A stretch of 14,329 nucleotides of DNA from Methanobrevibacter sp. UBA412 (GCA_002495685.1 DAGJ01000001.1:1-14329); one strand, 5' to 3'; shown: positions 1 through 8,504, counted from the first letter of the stretch. The notes: a model not told the origin generated them from the letters alone. Numbers and translations are program-made.

Positions 1-600
1 AGAAAATACAAAAAAATTGTAAACTAAATACGTTATAACATTATTAGTCACGTTAAGAAGTACACATAAAAAAATAGCAGAGTAATAACACAATTAATTG
101 TTACTATGATATAACAATCAAATATCACCACATCTACAAAACCAACATCAAACCATAATAATTAATATTAGGTTCTCACGAACATGTATATAATCAAATT
201 TTGATTAATACAATTTTATAAATATAATATCTAGCCACATGTGGAAAAGCAGTCATCATAGTCATAATGTAAAATACATAATAAACTTAGACCAACGCCA
301 TTAAAACACATGGCACAACATATAGGGAAAGTTACAACAAAGATAATTTCTATTAAAATATATTGCAAAATCTAATATTTTTTTATAATATAAGTTAATA
401 TATCTTTTTTTTTAATTTATATAAATTTATTAGTATATTTTTCGTTTAAACTTAATTATATTTATATTATTTTTTATAAAAAATATAAAATAATAAAAAA
501 TAAATAATTAATAATACTTATTTTATTAAAACTTAAAAACCTAAAAAAATTTAAAAAAAACACTGAAAAAACAAATAATTAAAAAGAGTTAAAAATTAAA
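1..600. other. Gene-free AT-rich region at left edge
   Basis: I see no convincing coding region here on either strand. The left part (about 1-360) is less AT-extreme than the right part (361-600), which is almost pure A/T. Small perfect dyads occur at 97-103/112-118 (ATTGTTA, 8-nt loop), 191-198/200-207 (TAATCAAA arms, one central base) and 235-244 (CCACATGTGG). They could be remnants or binding sites, but nothing identifies them. The right part lies downstream of the minus-strand operon ending at 601 and probably carries its termination signals. Confidence 0.5.
531..600 (-). terminator. Putative U-tract terminator after the LutB-like gene
   Basis: Read on the minus strand, the region just after the stop codon at 601 contains successive T-runs, corresponding to A-runs around 543-549, 554-561 and 567-572 on the plus strand. 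Archaeal terminators are often U-tracts without a stable hairpin, so this is a plausible end for the 4149-to-601 operon. A weak AT-only dyad (465-473/487-495) lies further on. The assignment is tentative because the whole region is AT-rich. Confidence 0.4.
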
Positions 601-1824
601 TTAAAAAGGAGAATTATGGTCTTTAATTTTATCCTTAATTAAACTATGAGGTTCAAGGAAAATACCTAAATCATTATTATTAGCCCTTAATTGTTCAATA
701 ATAGCATTAGTAGGTAAAGAAACAGGACAATTTTCAGTGCAAATACCACAGAGAGTACATTTAAACAATCCTGACTTTAAACTAGTATCATGATCACCAA
801 TAAAATCACTGAAAGCTACTCCACGACCACCAACATAATTTTCATAACCAAAATCACTACCTATAACATTATAAACAGGGCAAACTGTAACACAATTTCC
901 ACAACCTACACACCATAAACATTCATTAAAAGCTTTACTTCGACCATTATCTAAAAATATAACCACAACTTTTTCAGCACCATACATATTCTTAAACAAT
1001 TTCTTTTCAATATCAGCAGTTTTTGAAGGTCCAGAAACAATATTCATATAAGAAGTAACATGACTCCCAGTAGCATAAATAGTTTCTAATTTAGCTACAC
1101 TTATTGCATCTTCAATACTTGGAACTAATTTATCAATACCTGCAACAACAATATGTAATTTTTTACTAATCACATGATTAATATTTCCTTCATTATGAAT
1201 TAAAATTATAGAACCATCTTCAGCAGCAATACTATTAGCCCCAGAAATACCAACATCAGAATCCTTCATCTGATTTAAAACATCTTTTTTAACAGCCTGC
1301 ATTATCTCATGAGCATCATCTTCAACATGAACATTCATTTCACTATTATTAATCACATTAGCAATTTCATGCACATCTAAATGAGCCGCAGGACAAGTTG
1401 GATGAATTGGAATATTATATCCCTCTTTAATTTGTAATATACGATCACCTAAATCTGTAGCTAAAAAATTCACACCATACTCATCTAAACAATCCTCAAT
1501 TTTAATTTCCCTTAATGTATTAGATTTTGATTTAGTAACTGTAACCCCAGATAAATCTTCATCTTCAGCATTTTCTTTTATTAAATCTACGATTTTATCT
1601 TGAGCATCTTCAATTGTTGAAGCAAAAAATGAATCAATACCATTTCTTTTAAATGACTCACAGGCAGTTTTATATAATTCTTCATTATTATTTATACTGT
1701 CTTTCCTAATATTTTGAACTTTTTCTTTTAATTCTAGAGATTTAGGTTCTTTCATAATATGATTAGTTCTATCATTTGCTGTTTTGAAAGATTTTCTCAT
1801 TGTTTCTAATTCATTTTCTTTCAT
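601..1824 (-). CDS. LUD-domain protein with two [4Fe-4S] motifs (LutB-like)
   Basis: Residues about 60-290 resemble the LUD (LutB/LutC, formerly DUF162) domain. Two ferredoxin-type motifs follow: C305-x2-C308-x2-C311-x3-C315-P and C356-x2-C359-x2-C362-x3-C366-P. This is the LutB/YkgF architecture; in Bacillus LutB works with LutA and LutC in L-lactate oxidation to pyruvate. Here the protein is 407 aa and ends about 40 residues after the second cluster, so the C-terminal extension of typical LutB (about 470 aa) is missing. I chose the ATG at 1824, which overlaps the upstream stop by one base (TGATG) and has GAGG seven bases upstream. A GTG at 1827 (408 aa) is the alternative. It is the last gene of the operon and translationally coupled to the LutA-like gene. 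No LutC is nearby, so the substrate is unknown; a cytoplasmic electron-transfer role is inferred. Confidence 0.85.
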   Translation of the reverse strand: MKENELETMRKSFKTANDRTNHIMKEPKSLELKEKVQNIRKDSINNNEELYKTACESFKRNGIDSFFASTIEDAQDKIVDLIKENAEDEDLSGVTVTKSKSNTLREIKIEDCLDEYGVNFLATDLGDRILQIKEGYNIPIHPTCPAAHLDVHEIANVINNSEMNVHVEDDAHEIMQAVKKDVLNQMKDSDVGISGANSIAAEDGSIILIHNEGNINHVISKKLHIVVAGIDKLVPSIEDAISVAKLETIYATGSHVTSYMNIVSGPSKTADIEKKLFKNMYGAEKVVVIFLDNGRSKAFNECLWCVGCGNCVTVCPVYNVIGSDFGYENYVGGRGVAFSDFIGDHDTSLKSGLFKCTLCGICTENCPVSLPTNAIIEQLRANNNDLGIFLEPHSLIKDKIKDHNSPF

Positions 1825-2531
1825 CACATATCCTCTTCTTCTTGTTTTTTTAGATTAGTGCAAATAAATTCAGATAAATCTAATACTTCCATATCTGAAT
1901 TATCATTAAGGTTTAATTTACAGAATGGACATGCTGTTACTAATAATTCTGCACCAGATTCTTCTGCTTCTTTCATACGATTTTTAGCTATTTCATTACT
2001 CATATCATTATATGCAGATTTAACTCCACCACCAGACCCACAACATAGGGCATCTTCTCGATTATGTTTCATTTCAACTAAATCAGCACTACTTTTTATA
2101 ACTTCACGAGGAGCTTCAGATTCTCCAGCATGACGACATAAATGGCATGGATCATGATAAGTTACTTTGATATCATTTTTTTCAGGACTAATTTTTCCTT
2201 CTTTTATAAGTTGATTTAATAATTGTGATATATGAATAACATTAAACTCAGTGTTTAATTTTTCTTTATAATCATTTTTTAAAGTTTTATAGCATCCAGC
2301 ACAAGATGTGAGTATTGTTTCATTTTGATAATCTTTTAAAAAATTTATATTTTCTTTCATTTGTTGTATTGCAGCATCATGGAATCCTGTTCGTAATAAT
2401 ACAGATCCACAACATGGTTCATTTTCTAAAGTATGGTATTTTATACCTGCTTTTTTAAGTATATATTCTGTTGCATCAGCTATTTCAGGTATTTTTTCAC
2501 TGGCTGTGCATCCTTTATAATAAAGTATCAT
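1824..2531 (-). CDS. Two-CCG-domain Fe-S oxidoreductase subunit (LutA/HdrB-like)
   Basis: The 235-aa protein contains two complete CCG (cysteine-rich) domains of the kind found in HdrB, HdrD and LutA. The first is C8...C40-C41-G...C77-x2-C80; the second is C129...C163-C164-G...C201-x2-C204. In HdrB these motifs bind the noncubane [4Fe-4S] clusters of heterodisulfide reduction; in LutA they belong to a lactate-oxidising complex. The length matches LutA (about 238 aa) better than HdrB (about 290 aa), and the adjoining LutB-like gene supports a LutAB-type pair. No membrane segment or signal is visible, so it should be cytoplasmic. The ATG at 2531 follows TAGGA about ten bases upstream. The gap to the DUF2304 gene is 25 bp and the 3' end overlaps the next start. 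A methanogen-specific partner for a thiol or hydroxy-acid substrate is possible but unproven. Confidence 0.85.
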   Translation of the reverse strand: MILYYKGCTASEKIPEIADATEYILKKAGIKYHTLENEPCCGSVLLRTGFHDAAIQQMKENINFLKDYQNETILTSCAGCYKTLKNDYKEKLNTEFNVIHISQLLNQLIKEGKISPEKNDIKVTYHDPCHLCRHAGESEAPREVIKSSADLVEMKHNREDALCCGSGGGVKSAYNDMSNEIAKNRMKEAEESGAELLVTACPFCKLNLNDNSDMEVLDLSEFICTNLKKQEEEDM

Positions 2532-2556
2532 GTTTTAATTTTCCTAAAAAATTTTT

Positions 2557-2922
2557 TTATTCCTTTTTATCTTTTTCATCTTCTAATATTATTTCATTTT
2601 TAATTGCTAATTCTCTCACTAAATCATTAATATTTTGATTTAAATCATCAATTTTAATATATAATCTAAATATTAAGTAAAAACATCCTAAAATTGCTAT
2701 TATGAATAATAAATTTGCACCTGTAGCTATACCGAATACATGTGCTATAGAATCTATTGTATTTGGTACAAATGCAAACAGAACAAGGAAAACCCATAAT
2801 ATAGCCCATAATATAAACGTTGGAAGACTAGTTTTTTCTTTTGTATATCTATGATAAATTAAAATAACTGCTACAATAGCTATAATTAAAAATATTACTT
2901 GATATAATAATAATTGTTGCAT
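2557..2922 (-). CDS. DUF2304 family small membrane protein
   Basis: This 121-aa protein has three hydrophobic segments (about residues 4-24, 34-52 and 66-88) followed by a charged, helical, probably coiled-coil C-terminus (89-121, ending in DEKDKKE). Size and layout fit DUF2304, a family often encoded beside GT2 glycosyltransferases, as here: the GT2 gene ends 24 bp upstream. The likely role, by neighbourhood only, is as a membrane partner of that glycosyltransferase in polyprenyl-phosphate or envelope sugar transfer. The ATG at 2922 is preceded by a good ribosome-binding site (AGGTAGGT). No catalytic motif is visible. Confidence 0.75.
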   Translation of the reverse strand: MQQLLLYQVIFLIIAIVAVILIYHRYTKEKTSLPTFILWAILWVFLVLFAFVPNTIDSIAHVFGIATGANLLFIIAILGCFYLIFRLYIKIDDLNQNINDLVRELAIKNEIILEDEKDKKE

Positions 2923-2946
2923 TGTATTTACCTACCTATCTTTTTA

Positions 2947-3672
2947 TTAAAATCTAAATAAATCTAAAATCATTTGGAACATAATTTTTAGTCCTACCAT
3001 TAAATTAGTCCCTTTTTCTTGTGTTTCTGGAGTGTATATAGTTGTAATTGTTACTTCTCCTACAGATATTTTATTTAACTTTATCTCTTTAATGAATTCA
3101 GAAGATACTCCATAACCTTGGGAAACTACATCAATTTTACTTGCAGCATCTGCTGAAAATGCTCTTAATCCTGATTGTGAATCTTTTACTTTAACTCTAT
3201 AAAATATTAATGTAAGTAAATTCATCATTGTATTTGCAAAATTTTTACTTCTAGGCATATCTTCAAAAGGTCTTGCACCTATTACTGCTTCAACTTGACC
3301 TTGTTTTAATGGAAAACATACTTTTTTTATATCTTCAACTTCATGTTGTCCATCTGCATCAAATGTCACAATATATTTAGCATTATGTTTTAAAGCTGTA
3401 TTCATTCCAGTTTTTAATGCTGCTCCTAAACCTCTGTTTATTACATGGGACACTATAATAATATTATTTGGATATTTTATTTGACTTTCTTTTGCACATT
3501 TTAAAGTCGTATCAACAGATCCATCATTAACTACTACTACATGATATCCTTTTTTTGAAATTTTTTCTATAACTTCACTTACTGTTTTTTCTTCATTAAA
3601 TGCAGGTACAACTATGTATACACCGTCAGTATCTTCATAATTTGTTTTAGTTTGCGCTTGTGTGTTTGTCAT
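2947..3672 (-). CDS. Family 2 glycosyltransferase, dolichol-phosphate mannosyltransferase-like
   Basis: The GT2 (GT-A fold) signature is clear. The nucleotide-binding start is VPAFNEE (residues 22-28), followed by VVVNDGSVD around 47-54, the metal-binding DADGQH (105-110) and the acceptor-side motif SQSGLRAF (165-172). The family transfers a sugar from a nucleotide sugar, commonly to a polyprenyl phosphate. The C-terminus is hydrophobic (about 223-241) but has no full set of membrane spans, so membrane association probably comes from the DUF2304 neighbour. Possible products are glycolipids, pseudomurein precursors or glycoproteins; the sequence does not say which. I take the ATG at 3672 (241 aa). 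A TTG at 3681 would add three residues. No good Shine-Dalgarno precedes either, and the ribC stop is only 15 bases upstream, so reinitiation after ribC is likely. Confidence 0.85.
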   Translation of the reverse strand: MTNTQAQTKTNYEDTDGVYIVVPAFNEEKTVSEVIEKISKKGYHVVVVNDGSVDTTLKCAKESQIKYPNNIIIVSHVINRGLGAALKTGMNTALKHNAKYIVTFDADGQHEVEDIKKVCFPLKQGQVEAVIGARPFEDMPRSKNFANTMMNLLTLIFYRVKVKDSQSGLRAFSADAASKIDVVSQGYGVSSEFIKEIKLNKISVGEVTITTIYTPETQEKGTNLMVGLKIMFQMILDLFRF

Positions 3673-3687
3673 GAAAATCAAAAAATA

Positions 3688-4326
<639 letters not shown>

Positions 4327-6381
4327 TTAATGCATATGTTTATGTGTATGTGATGAACCATTAAAAGTAATTACTTCCCCTAAATCTAAATTTTTATGAG
4401 AATGATTAAGATTACCTTTATCATGTGAATGGGTTAAAATTTCATTGTTTTTAACTGGTTCATTAGGATTATATTTTTTAATATTATCATCAAATTTACG
4501 ATCATATAAAAATCCTGCATTAGCAATAACAACACATGATCCAATGTTATGAACAAGTGCACCAGTTACTGGGTTTAACCAACCCATTACACTACAGAAT
4601 ATAGCAACTGCATTTATACACATACTTAAAGTAATATTGAAATGTATATTATATAATGTGGCATTAGATAATTTCTTAAGATATGGGATTTTTTCAATAT
4701 CATCACCAAGTAATGCTACATCTGCAGCTTCAATTGCAATATCACTACCCATTTTAGCCATAGCAACACTAATATTAGCTGTTTTTAATGCAGGAGCATC
4801 ATTTACACCATCACCAATCATTGCAACCATTTCATTATTATCTTTGATTTTTTGTATTTGTTTTACTTTATCTTCAGGTAATAATTCTGCATGAACATTA
4901 CTTATACCTACTTGTTTAGAAAAATAATTTGCTGCTTGTATATTGTCTCCAGTTAAAAGAATTACTTTAGTGTTTAATTCTTCTAAATTTTTAATCATTT
5001 CTTTTGCATCTTCACATAAAATATCGGATAATGCTATAATACCTAATATTTCATTTTCATTTGCAACAATTATATTTGCTTTACCTTCATTATTTAAATA
5101 TTTTAATGTTTCATTTAACCCATTAGTATTTATATTATTTTCTTTTATGAAGTTTAAGTTTCCACAAAATATTTCTTCTTGATCTATTTTAGATTTTACT
5201 CCTTTTCCAGGTATCATTTGGAAATCTTCACAATCATCAAATTTTATATTATTTTCTTCAGTATATTTTATTAATGCTTTAGCTAGTGGATGTTCACTTC
5301 TTTTCTCACAACTTGCAGTTATCTTAAGTAATTGCTCATTACTTAAGTTTTCTTTTTTACTTATCACATCTGATACTTTTAAATCTCCATATGTTAATGT
5401 TCCTGTTTTATCAAATGCTATAATATTGGTTTTTCCAAGATTTTCTAATGCTTCACCAGATTTTATAATTACACCATATTTTGTTGCTTGACCAATTGCA
5501 GCCATAATACTTGTTGGTGTGGCAAGTATTAATGCACAAGGACAAAATACTACTAAAACAGTCACTGCACGATTTATATCACCAGTAAATATGAATGCAC
5601 ATATAGCAATTAGTAATGCTACTGGCACTAACCATGTTGCCCATTTATCTGCAATTCTTTGGGTTGGTGCTTGTTTATTTTCAGCATCTTTCACCATGTC
5701 TATTAATTTTTGTAAACTAGAATCTTCTCCACGACTAGTAGTTTCCATATCAATACTACCATATAAATTCATAGTTCCACAAAATACTTCATCCCCAGGT
5801 TTTTTATCAATTGGTAAAGATTCCCCAGTCATAATAGATTGGTCCAGAGAAGTATTTCCTTTTGTTATTACTCCATCGACGGGTATTACTTCACCAGGTA
5901 ATACTCTTAAAGTATCTTTTAAGTTAATTTCATTAACATTTACTATTTCTTCTTTAAAATTTCCATTATTTGTTTGTATTATTTTTCTACCTTTTTGTGG
6001 GGTTAAATTTATTAAGTTTTTTAAACCATTTTGAGCACGATCTACTGTATAATCTTCTAATAGTGCACCTAAAGACATTATAAATGCTACTTCTCCTGCA
6101 GCAAATATTTGACCTATACCTATACTTGCAATCATTGCAACTGTTATAAGTAATGCAGATGATACAAATTTTTCTTTTATTACTCTAATTAGTGCAAGAT
6201 ATATTAAAGGAAAACCACTTATTATTACTGCACCCCATGCTGGATCTATTGGTGATTGAATATGAAATACCATGAAAACTAAACTTATAGCTAAGAATAT
6301 TCCTGAAATTATAGTCATTTTTAATCCTGCTAATAATTCATTTAATTTTTCTAGGCTCATATCCTCTTTATTTATATTCAT
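4327..6381 (-). CDS. P1B-type heavy-metal translocating ATPase
   Basis: All P-type ATPase landmarks are present in this 684-aa protein: TGES (185-188), the metal-site CPC in membrane segment 6 (280-282), DKTGT with phosphorylated Asp324, the P1B-specific HP dipeptide (364-365), TGDN (477-480) and GDGVND (523-528). About eight membrane segments are visible (roughly 22-40, 50-68, 72-90, 92-110, 249-266, 270-296, 580-600 and 604-626). There is no N-terminal HMA or CxxC metal-binding domain. Instead the last 35 residues contain eight histidines (HSH, HSH, HTHKHMH). The final segment reads HNIGSCVVIAN, unlike the MxxSS of copper pumps or the HDGTA I associate with CadA/ZntA, so the metal is not settled; Zn, Cd, Mn or Ni fit better than Cu. 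The ATG at 6381 has GGGAG seven bases upstream. The gene is probably monocistronic and regulated through the repeats at 6395-6506. Confidence 0.93.
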   Translation of the reverse strand: MNINKEDMSLEKLNELLAGLKMTIISGIFLAISLVFMVFHIQSPIDPAWGAVIISGFPLIYLALIRVIKEKFVSSALLITVAMIASIGIGQIFAAGEVAFIMSLGALLEDYTVDRAQNGLKNLINLTPQKGRKIIQTNNGNFKEEIVNVNEINLKDTLRVLPGEVIPVDGVITKGNTSLDQSIMTGESLPIDKKPGDEVFCGTMNLYGSIDMETTSRGEDSSLQKLIDMVKDAENKQAPTQRIADKWATWLVPVALLIAICAFIFTGDINRAVTVLVVFCPCALILATPTSIMAAIGQATKYGVIIKSGEALENLGKTNIIAFDKTGTLTYGDLKVSDVISKKENLSNEQLLKITASCEKRSEHPLAKALIKYTEENNIKFDDCEDFQMIPGKGVKSKIDQEEIFCGNLNFIKENNINTNGLNETLKYLNNEGKANIIVANENEILGIIALSDILCEDAKEMIKNLEELNTKVILLTGDNIQAANYFSKQVGISNVHAELLPEDKVKQIQKIKDNNEMVAMIGDGVNDAPALKTANISVAMAKMGSDIAIEAADVALLGDDIEKIPYLKKLSNATLYNIHFNITLSMCINAVAIFCSVMGWLNPVTGALVHNIGSCVVIANAGFLYDRKFDDNIKKYNPNEPVKNNEILTHSHDKGNLNHSHKNLDLGEVITFNGSSHTHKHMH

Positions 6382-6394
6382 TTTTTTTCTCCCT

Positions 6395-6411
6395 GTAATA
6401 AATTGTATTAC
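6395..6411. promoter_or_regulatory. Inverted repeat between ATPase promoter and start
   Basis: Perfect 6-bp arms GTAATA (6395-6400) and TATTAC (6406-6411) flank a 5-bp spacer. The 8-mer GTATTACT beginning at 6405 recurs at 6438 and 6499, inside the two promoter repeats. The site would fall near the predicted transcription start of the metal ATPase, a position where a bound repressor would block initiation. The binding protein is unknown. Confidence 0.4.
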
Positions 6412-6445
6412 TTTTTTTGAATTTCTTTATATACTTAGTATTACT
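6409..6445 (-). promoter_or_regulatory. ATPase-proximal promoter repeat (copy 1) with dyad and TATA box
   Basis: On the minus strand a TATATAAA box occupies 6433-6426, about 45 bases before the ATPase ATG. Initiation about 25 nt downstream leaves a short leader with the GGGAG site. The dyad ATACT-T-AGTAT (6431-6441) overlaps the upstream edge of the box. This 37-bp block matches the block at 6470-6506 at 33 of 37 positions. Confidence 0.55.
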
Positions 6446-6469
6446 ATAGCTAGAAAAAAAATATAATAA

Positions 6470-6506
6470 TACTTTTTTTAAATTCATTTATATACTAAGT
6501 ATTACT
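6470..6506 (-). promoter_or_regulatory. Upstream promoter repeat (copy 2) with dyad and TATA box
   Basis: This is the second copy of the 37-bp block, exactly 61 bp upstream of the first in the sense of transcription. It contains TATATAAA on the minus strand (6495-6488) and the dyad ATACT-A-AGTAT (6492-6502), whose centre base is the complement of that in copy 1. It may be a second promoter or a second operator for the metal ATPase. Confidence 0.5.
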
Positions 6507-6579
6507 TAACTTGTATTAAAAAATCCCAAATCATAACAATTTAGGAAAACCTTTACTTAATACAAATTTTCTATAATAA

Positions 6580-7413
6580 TTATAAATCTAATTTTTCTAA
6601 GAATTGATTTCTAGCTTGACTAATAGTTAAAGGATATTCCCCTTCAAAATCTATAGAATCTTCCTTTTCTAAAATTTCAGCTAAATGAGCAATACGAGGT
6701 AAACGTAAATTAGCACCTCTAATAGTTTTTACATCACTGAAAACTTCACTAGGAGTACCTTCCTTAATAATTTGACCTTCTTTAATCACATAAAGACGAT
6801 TTGCATATAAAGGAACTAAATCCACATCATGAGTAGAAATAATAATAGATATACCTTCACTATTTAATTTATATAATAATTTTAAAACTTGTGAAGCACC
6901 TTTAGGATCTAAACCACTAGTAGGTTCATCTAAAACCATGATTTTAGGTTTCATAGCTAAAACACCAGCTATAGCCACGCGCTTCTTTTGACCACCACTT
7001 AAATGATGTGGAGGTTTACGTTCAAATCCAGACATCCCCACTTTTTTTAAGGATTCTTTAACACGATTTTCCACTTCTTCTTGAGAAAGTCCTAAATTTA
7101 AAGGACCAAAAGCCACATCCTCTTGAACTGTTGGTGCAAAAAGTTGATCATCAGGATTTTGAAAAACAACACCTACTTTAGATCTAACATCAAGTAAACC
7201 TTTATTATTATATTTAATTGGTTTACCCTCAACTAATACTTCCCCTTTATCAGGTTTAAAAATTCCATTAAAGTGTAAAAAAAGAGTAGATTTTCCAGCA
7301 CCATTCTTACCAAGTAATGCAACTATTTCATTATCATTGACTTTAACAGTTACATCATTTAAAGCTTTAGTACCATCTTCATATTTATAAACTATATGAT
7401 TTGCTTCTAACAT
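6580..7413 (-). CDS. cbiO: Cobalt ECF transporter ATPase CbiO
   Basis: This 277-aa ABC ATPase carries Walker A GKNGAGKST (35-43), the Q-loop FQNPDDQLF (84-92) typical of ECF-type ATPases, the signature LSGGQKKRVAIAG (138-150), Walker B IMVLDEPTSGLDP (158-170) and the H-loop His195 (STHD). It energises the CbiMNQO complex, a homodimer of CbiO coupling to the helices of CbiQ at the cytoplasmic membrane face. The ATG at 7413 has GAGGAG about twelve bases upstream, 24 bp after cbiQ. It is the last gene of the cbiMNQO operon. The residual doubt is metal specificity: homologous NikMNQO systems carry nickel, but the CbiN subunit encoded here points to cobalt. Confidence 0.95.
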   Translation of the reverse strand: MLEANHIVYKYEDGTKALNDVTVKVNDNEIVALLGKNGAGKSTLFLHFNGIFKPDKGEVLVEGKPIKYNNKGLLDVRSKVGVVFQNPDDQLFAPTVQEDVAFGPLNLGLSQEEVENRVKESLKKVGMSGFERKPPHHLSGGQKKRVAIAGVLAMKPKIMVLDEPTSGLDPKGASQVLKLLYKLNSEGISIIISTHDVDLVPLYANRLYVIKEGQIIKEGTPSEVFSDVKTIRGANLRLPRIAHLAEILEKEDSIDFEGEYPLTISQARNQFLEKLDL

Positions 7414-7437
7414 TATTTTTTTTAACTCCTCTAACCT

Positions 7438-8124
7438 TTATTTACTAGGTTCATAAATTGGTATTTCACCATTATAACCCCGAGATTCCAAAGTTCTTTG
7501 TAATGATTCTGCTTTTTCTAATGATTTAAAGAAAAGATTTGCAATAATACTTCCAAGAGATTTGAAAGAATTCATATAACCATTAAATCCTAATCTTGAT
7601 TTTTGAGCATTTCTCATTGTTTCAACTTCTTCTAAGAATATAAATATAATATTATACATTAACATGGATAATTCTATAAATATTTTAGGTACATGAACTT
7701 TAGCTAAAGCATGTAAAAAATCATTTATTGGTGTTGTAAGTGACATGAACCCTAAACATGAGAAACATGCAAATACTCTAAAGAAAGTTAAAACAGCAAG
7801 GTTATATGCATCTTGGCGAATTACTATTCCCCAAATTCCACTATCCCATATAACAGGACCTACTCCAAAGAAGAACAATAAAAATACACAAGTAATACTT
7901 GTGAAAGCAAATGGTATCGCTATGAATTTTAAATAAATACTAGGTTTAACACGAGCTACACCCATAATTCCAATTGCTGCTAAGATTATTACACAAATTT
8001 CCAATGGAATATTTTGGCTAATTAAAGAGATTAACATTATCCCTATAGATAATACTATTTTAAGATTTGAGTTTACATCACGTAAGCGATTTGTTTGTGC
8101 AATATAATCTATATTCAATGTCAT
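7438..8124 (-). CDS. cbiQ: Cobalt ECF transporter transmembrane subunit CbiQ
   Basis: The 228-aa protein has the EcfT/CbiQ layout: several hydrophobic segments in residues 20-130, then a long cytoplasmic part with two coupling helices. These carry the Ala-Arg-Gly-type motifs that contact CbiO, here AQKSRLG (173-179, a divergent version) and ESRGYNG (213-219, canonical). Its job is to transmit ATP-driven movement to the substrate-binding subunit CbiM. The ATG at 8124 has AAAGGT upstream but at long spacing, so the ribosome-binding site is weaker than that of cbiN. Unlike its neighbours it is separated from the preceding gene by 83 bp containing a strong hairpin and U-tract. Confidence 0.92.
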   Translation of the reverse strand: MTLNIDYIAQTNRLRDVNSNLKIVLSIGIMLISLISQNIPLEICVIILAAIGIMGVARVKPSIYLKFIAIPFAFTSITCVFLLFFFGVGPVIWDSGIWGIVIRQDAYNLAVLTFFRVFACFSCLGFMSLTTPINDFLHALAKVHVPKIFIELSMLMYNIIFIFLEEVETMRNAQKSRLGFNGYMNSFKSLGSIIANLFFKSLEKAESLQRTLESRGYNGEIPIYEPSK

Positions 8125-8159
8125 GTTCTCATCTTTACCTTTTTTTATTTTAATTTTTT

Positions 8160-8197
8160 AAAAAAAATTATTTAATAGATTTATTTAAATCTATTAA
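8160..8197 (-). terminator. Hairpin plus U8 tract between cbiN and cbiQ
   Basis: The arms at 8172-8183 and 8186-8197 form a perfect 12-bp inverted repeat (core TAATAGATTTA/TAAATCTATTA). On the minus strand it is followed, after four bases, by eight T residues (the A-run at 8160-8167 on the plus strand). This has the form of an intrinsic terminator or attenuator inside the operon. It would allow more cbiM-cbiN than cbiQ-cbiO transcript. It could also be an RNA-processing or stability hairpin. Confidence 0.55.
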
Positions 8198-8207
8198 TAA
8201 AATTCCA

Positions 8208-8504
8208 TTATTCTTTAATATTGTATTTTCTTTGTGCTCTCCAATAACCGAAGAAATAACCTATAATTATAGTTCCTATAGCAGTTTGAACACAGAAGAG
8301 TAAACTTTGTATTTCCCCACTTGGTGGTTCCCACATTGAACTGAACCATGGTGTGTAACCAGTTGATTTTATTGCAGTTGCTCCAGCATCATCAGATCCG
8401 CCGAAATAACCTTGGTCTTCACCTAATCCACTATACATTGCTAAGGGTATCATTACAATGATTGCAACTAATATTAATAATATTATATACATTTTTGTTT
8501 TCAT
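8208..8504 (-). CDS. cbiN: Cobalt transport protein CbiN
   Basis: The 98-aa protein has two membrane helices (about 5-24 and 66-88) and an external loop with the CbiN hallmarks GEDQGYFGGSDDAG (28-41), YTPWF (50-54) and EPPSGEIQSLLF (59-70). CbiN is the small auxiliary subunit that helps CbiM load cobalt; its presence, rather than NikN, is the best argument for cobalt specificity. The ATG at 8504 has an excellent GGAGGT site ten bases upstream and follows the cbiM stop by 20 bp, so the two should be made together. A hairpin with a U-tract follows the gene before cbiQ. Confidence 0.94.
   Translation of the reverse strand: MKTKMYIILLILVAIIVMIPLAMYSGLGEDQGYFGGSDDAGATAIKSTGYTPWFSSMWEPPSGEIQSLLFCVQTAIGTIIIGYFFGYWRAQRKYNIKE

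Noticed and set aside
465..495. 9-bp inverted repeat as an intrinsic terminator
   Set aside because: It is made only of A and T within a nearly pure A/T stretch and lies over 100 bases beyond the stop codon; chance is a sufficient explanation.
5519..6034. Open frame of 171 codons on the plus strand
   Set aside because: It is antisense to the metal ATPase core (TGES to CPC region) and has no family resemblance or ribosome-binding site.
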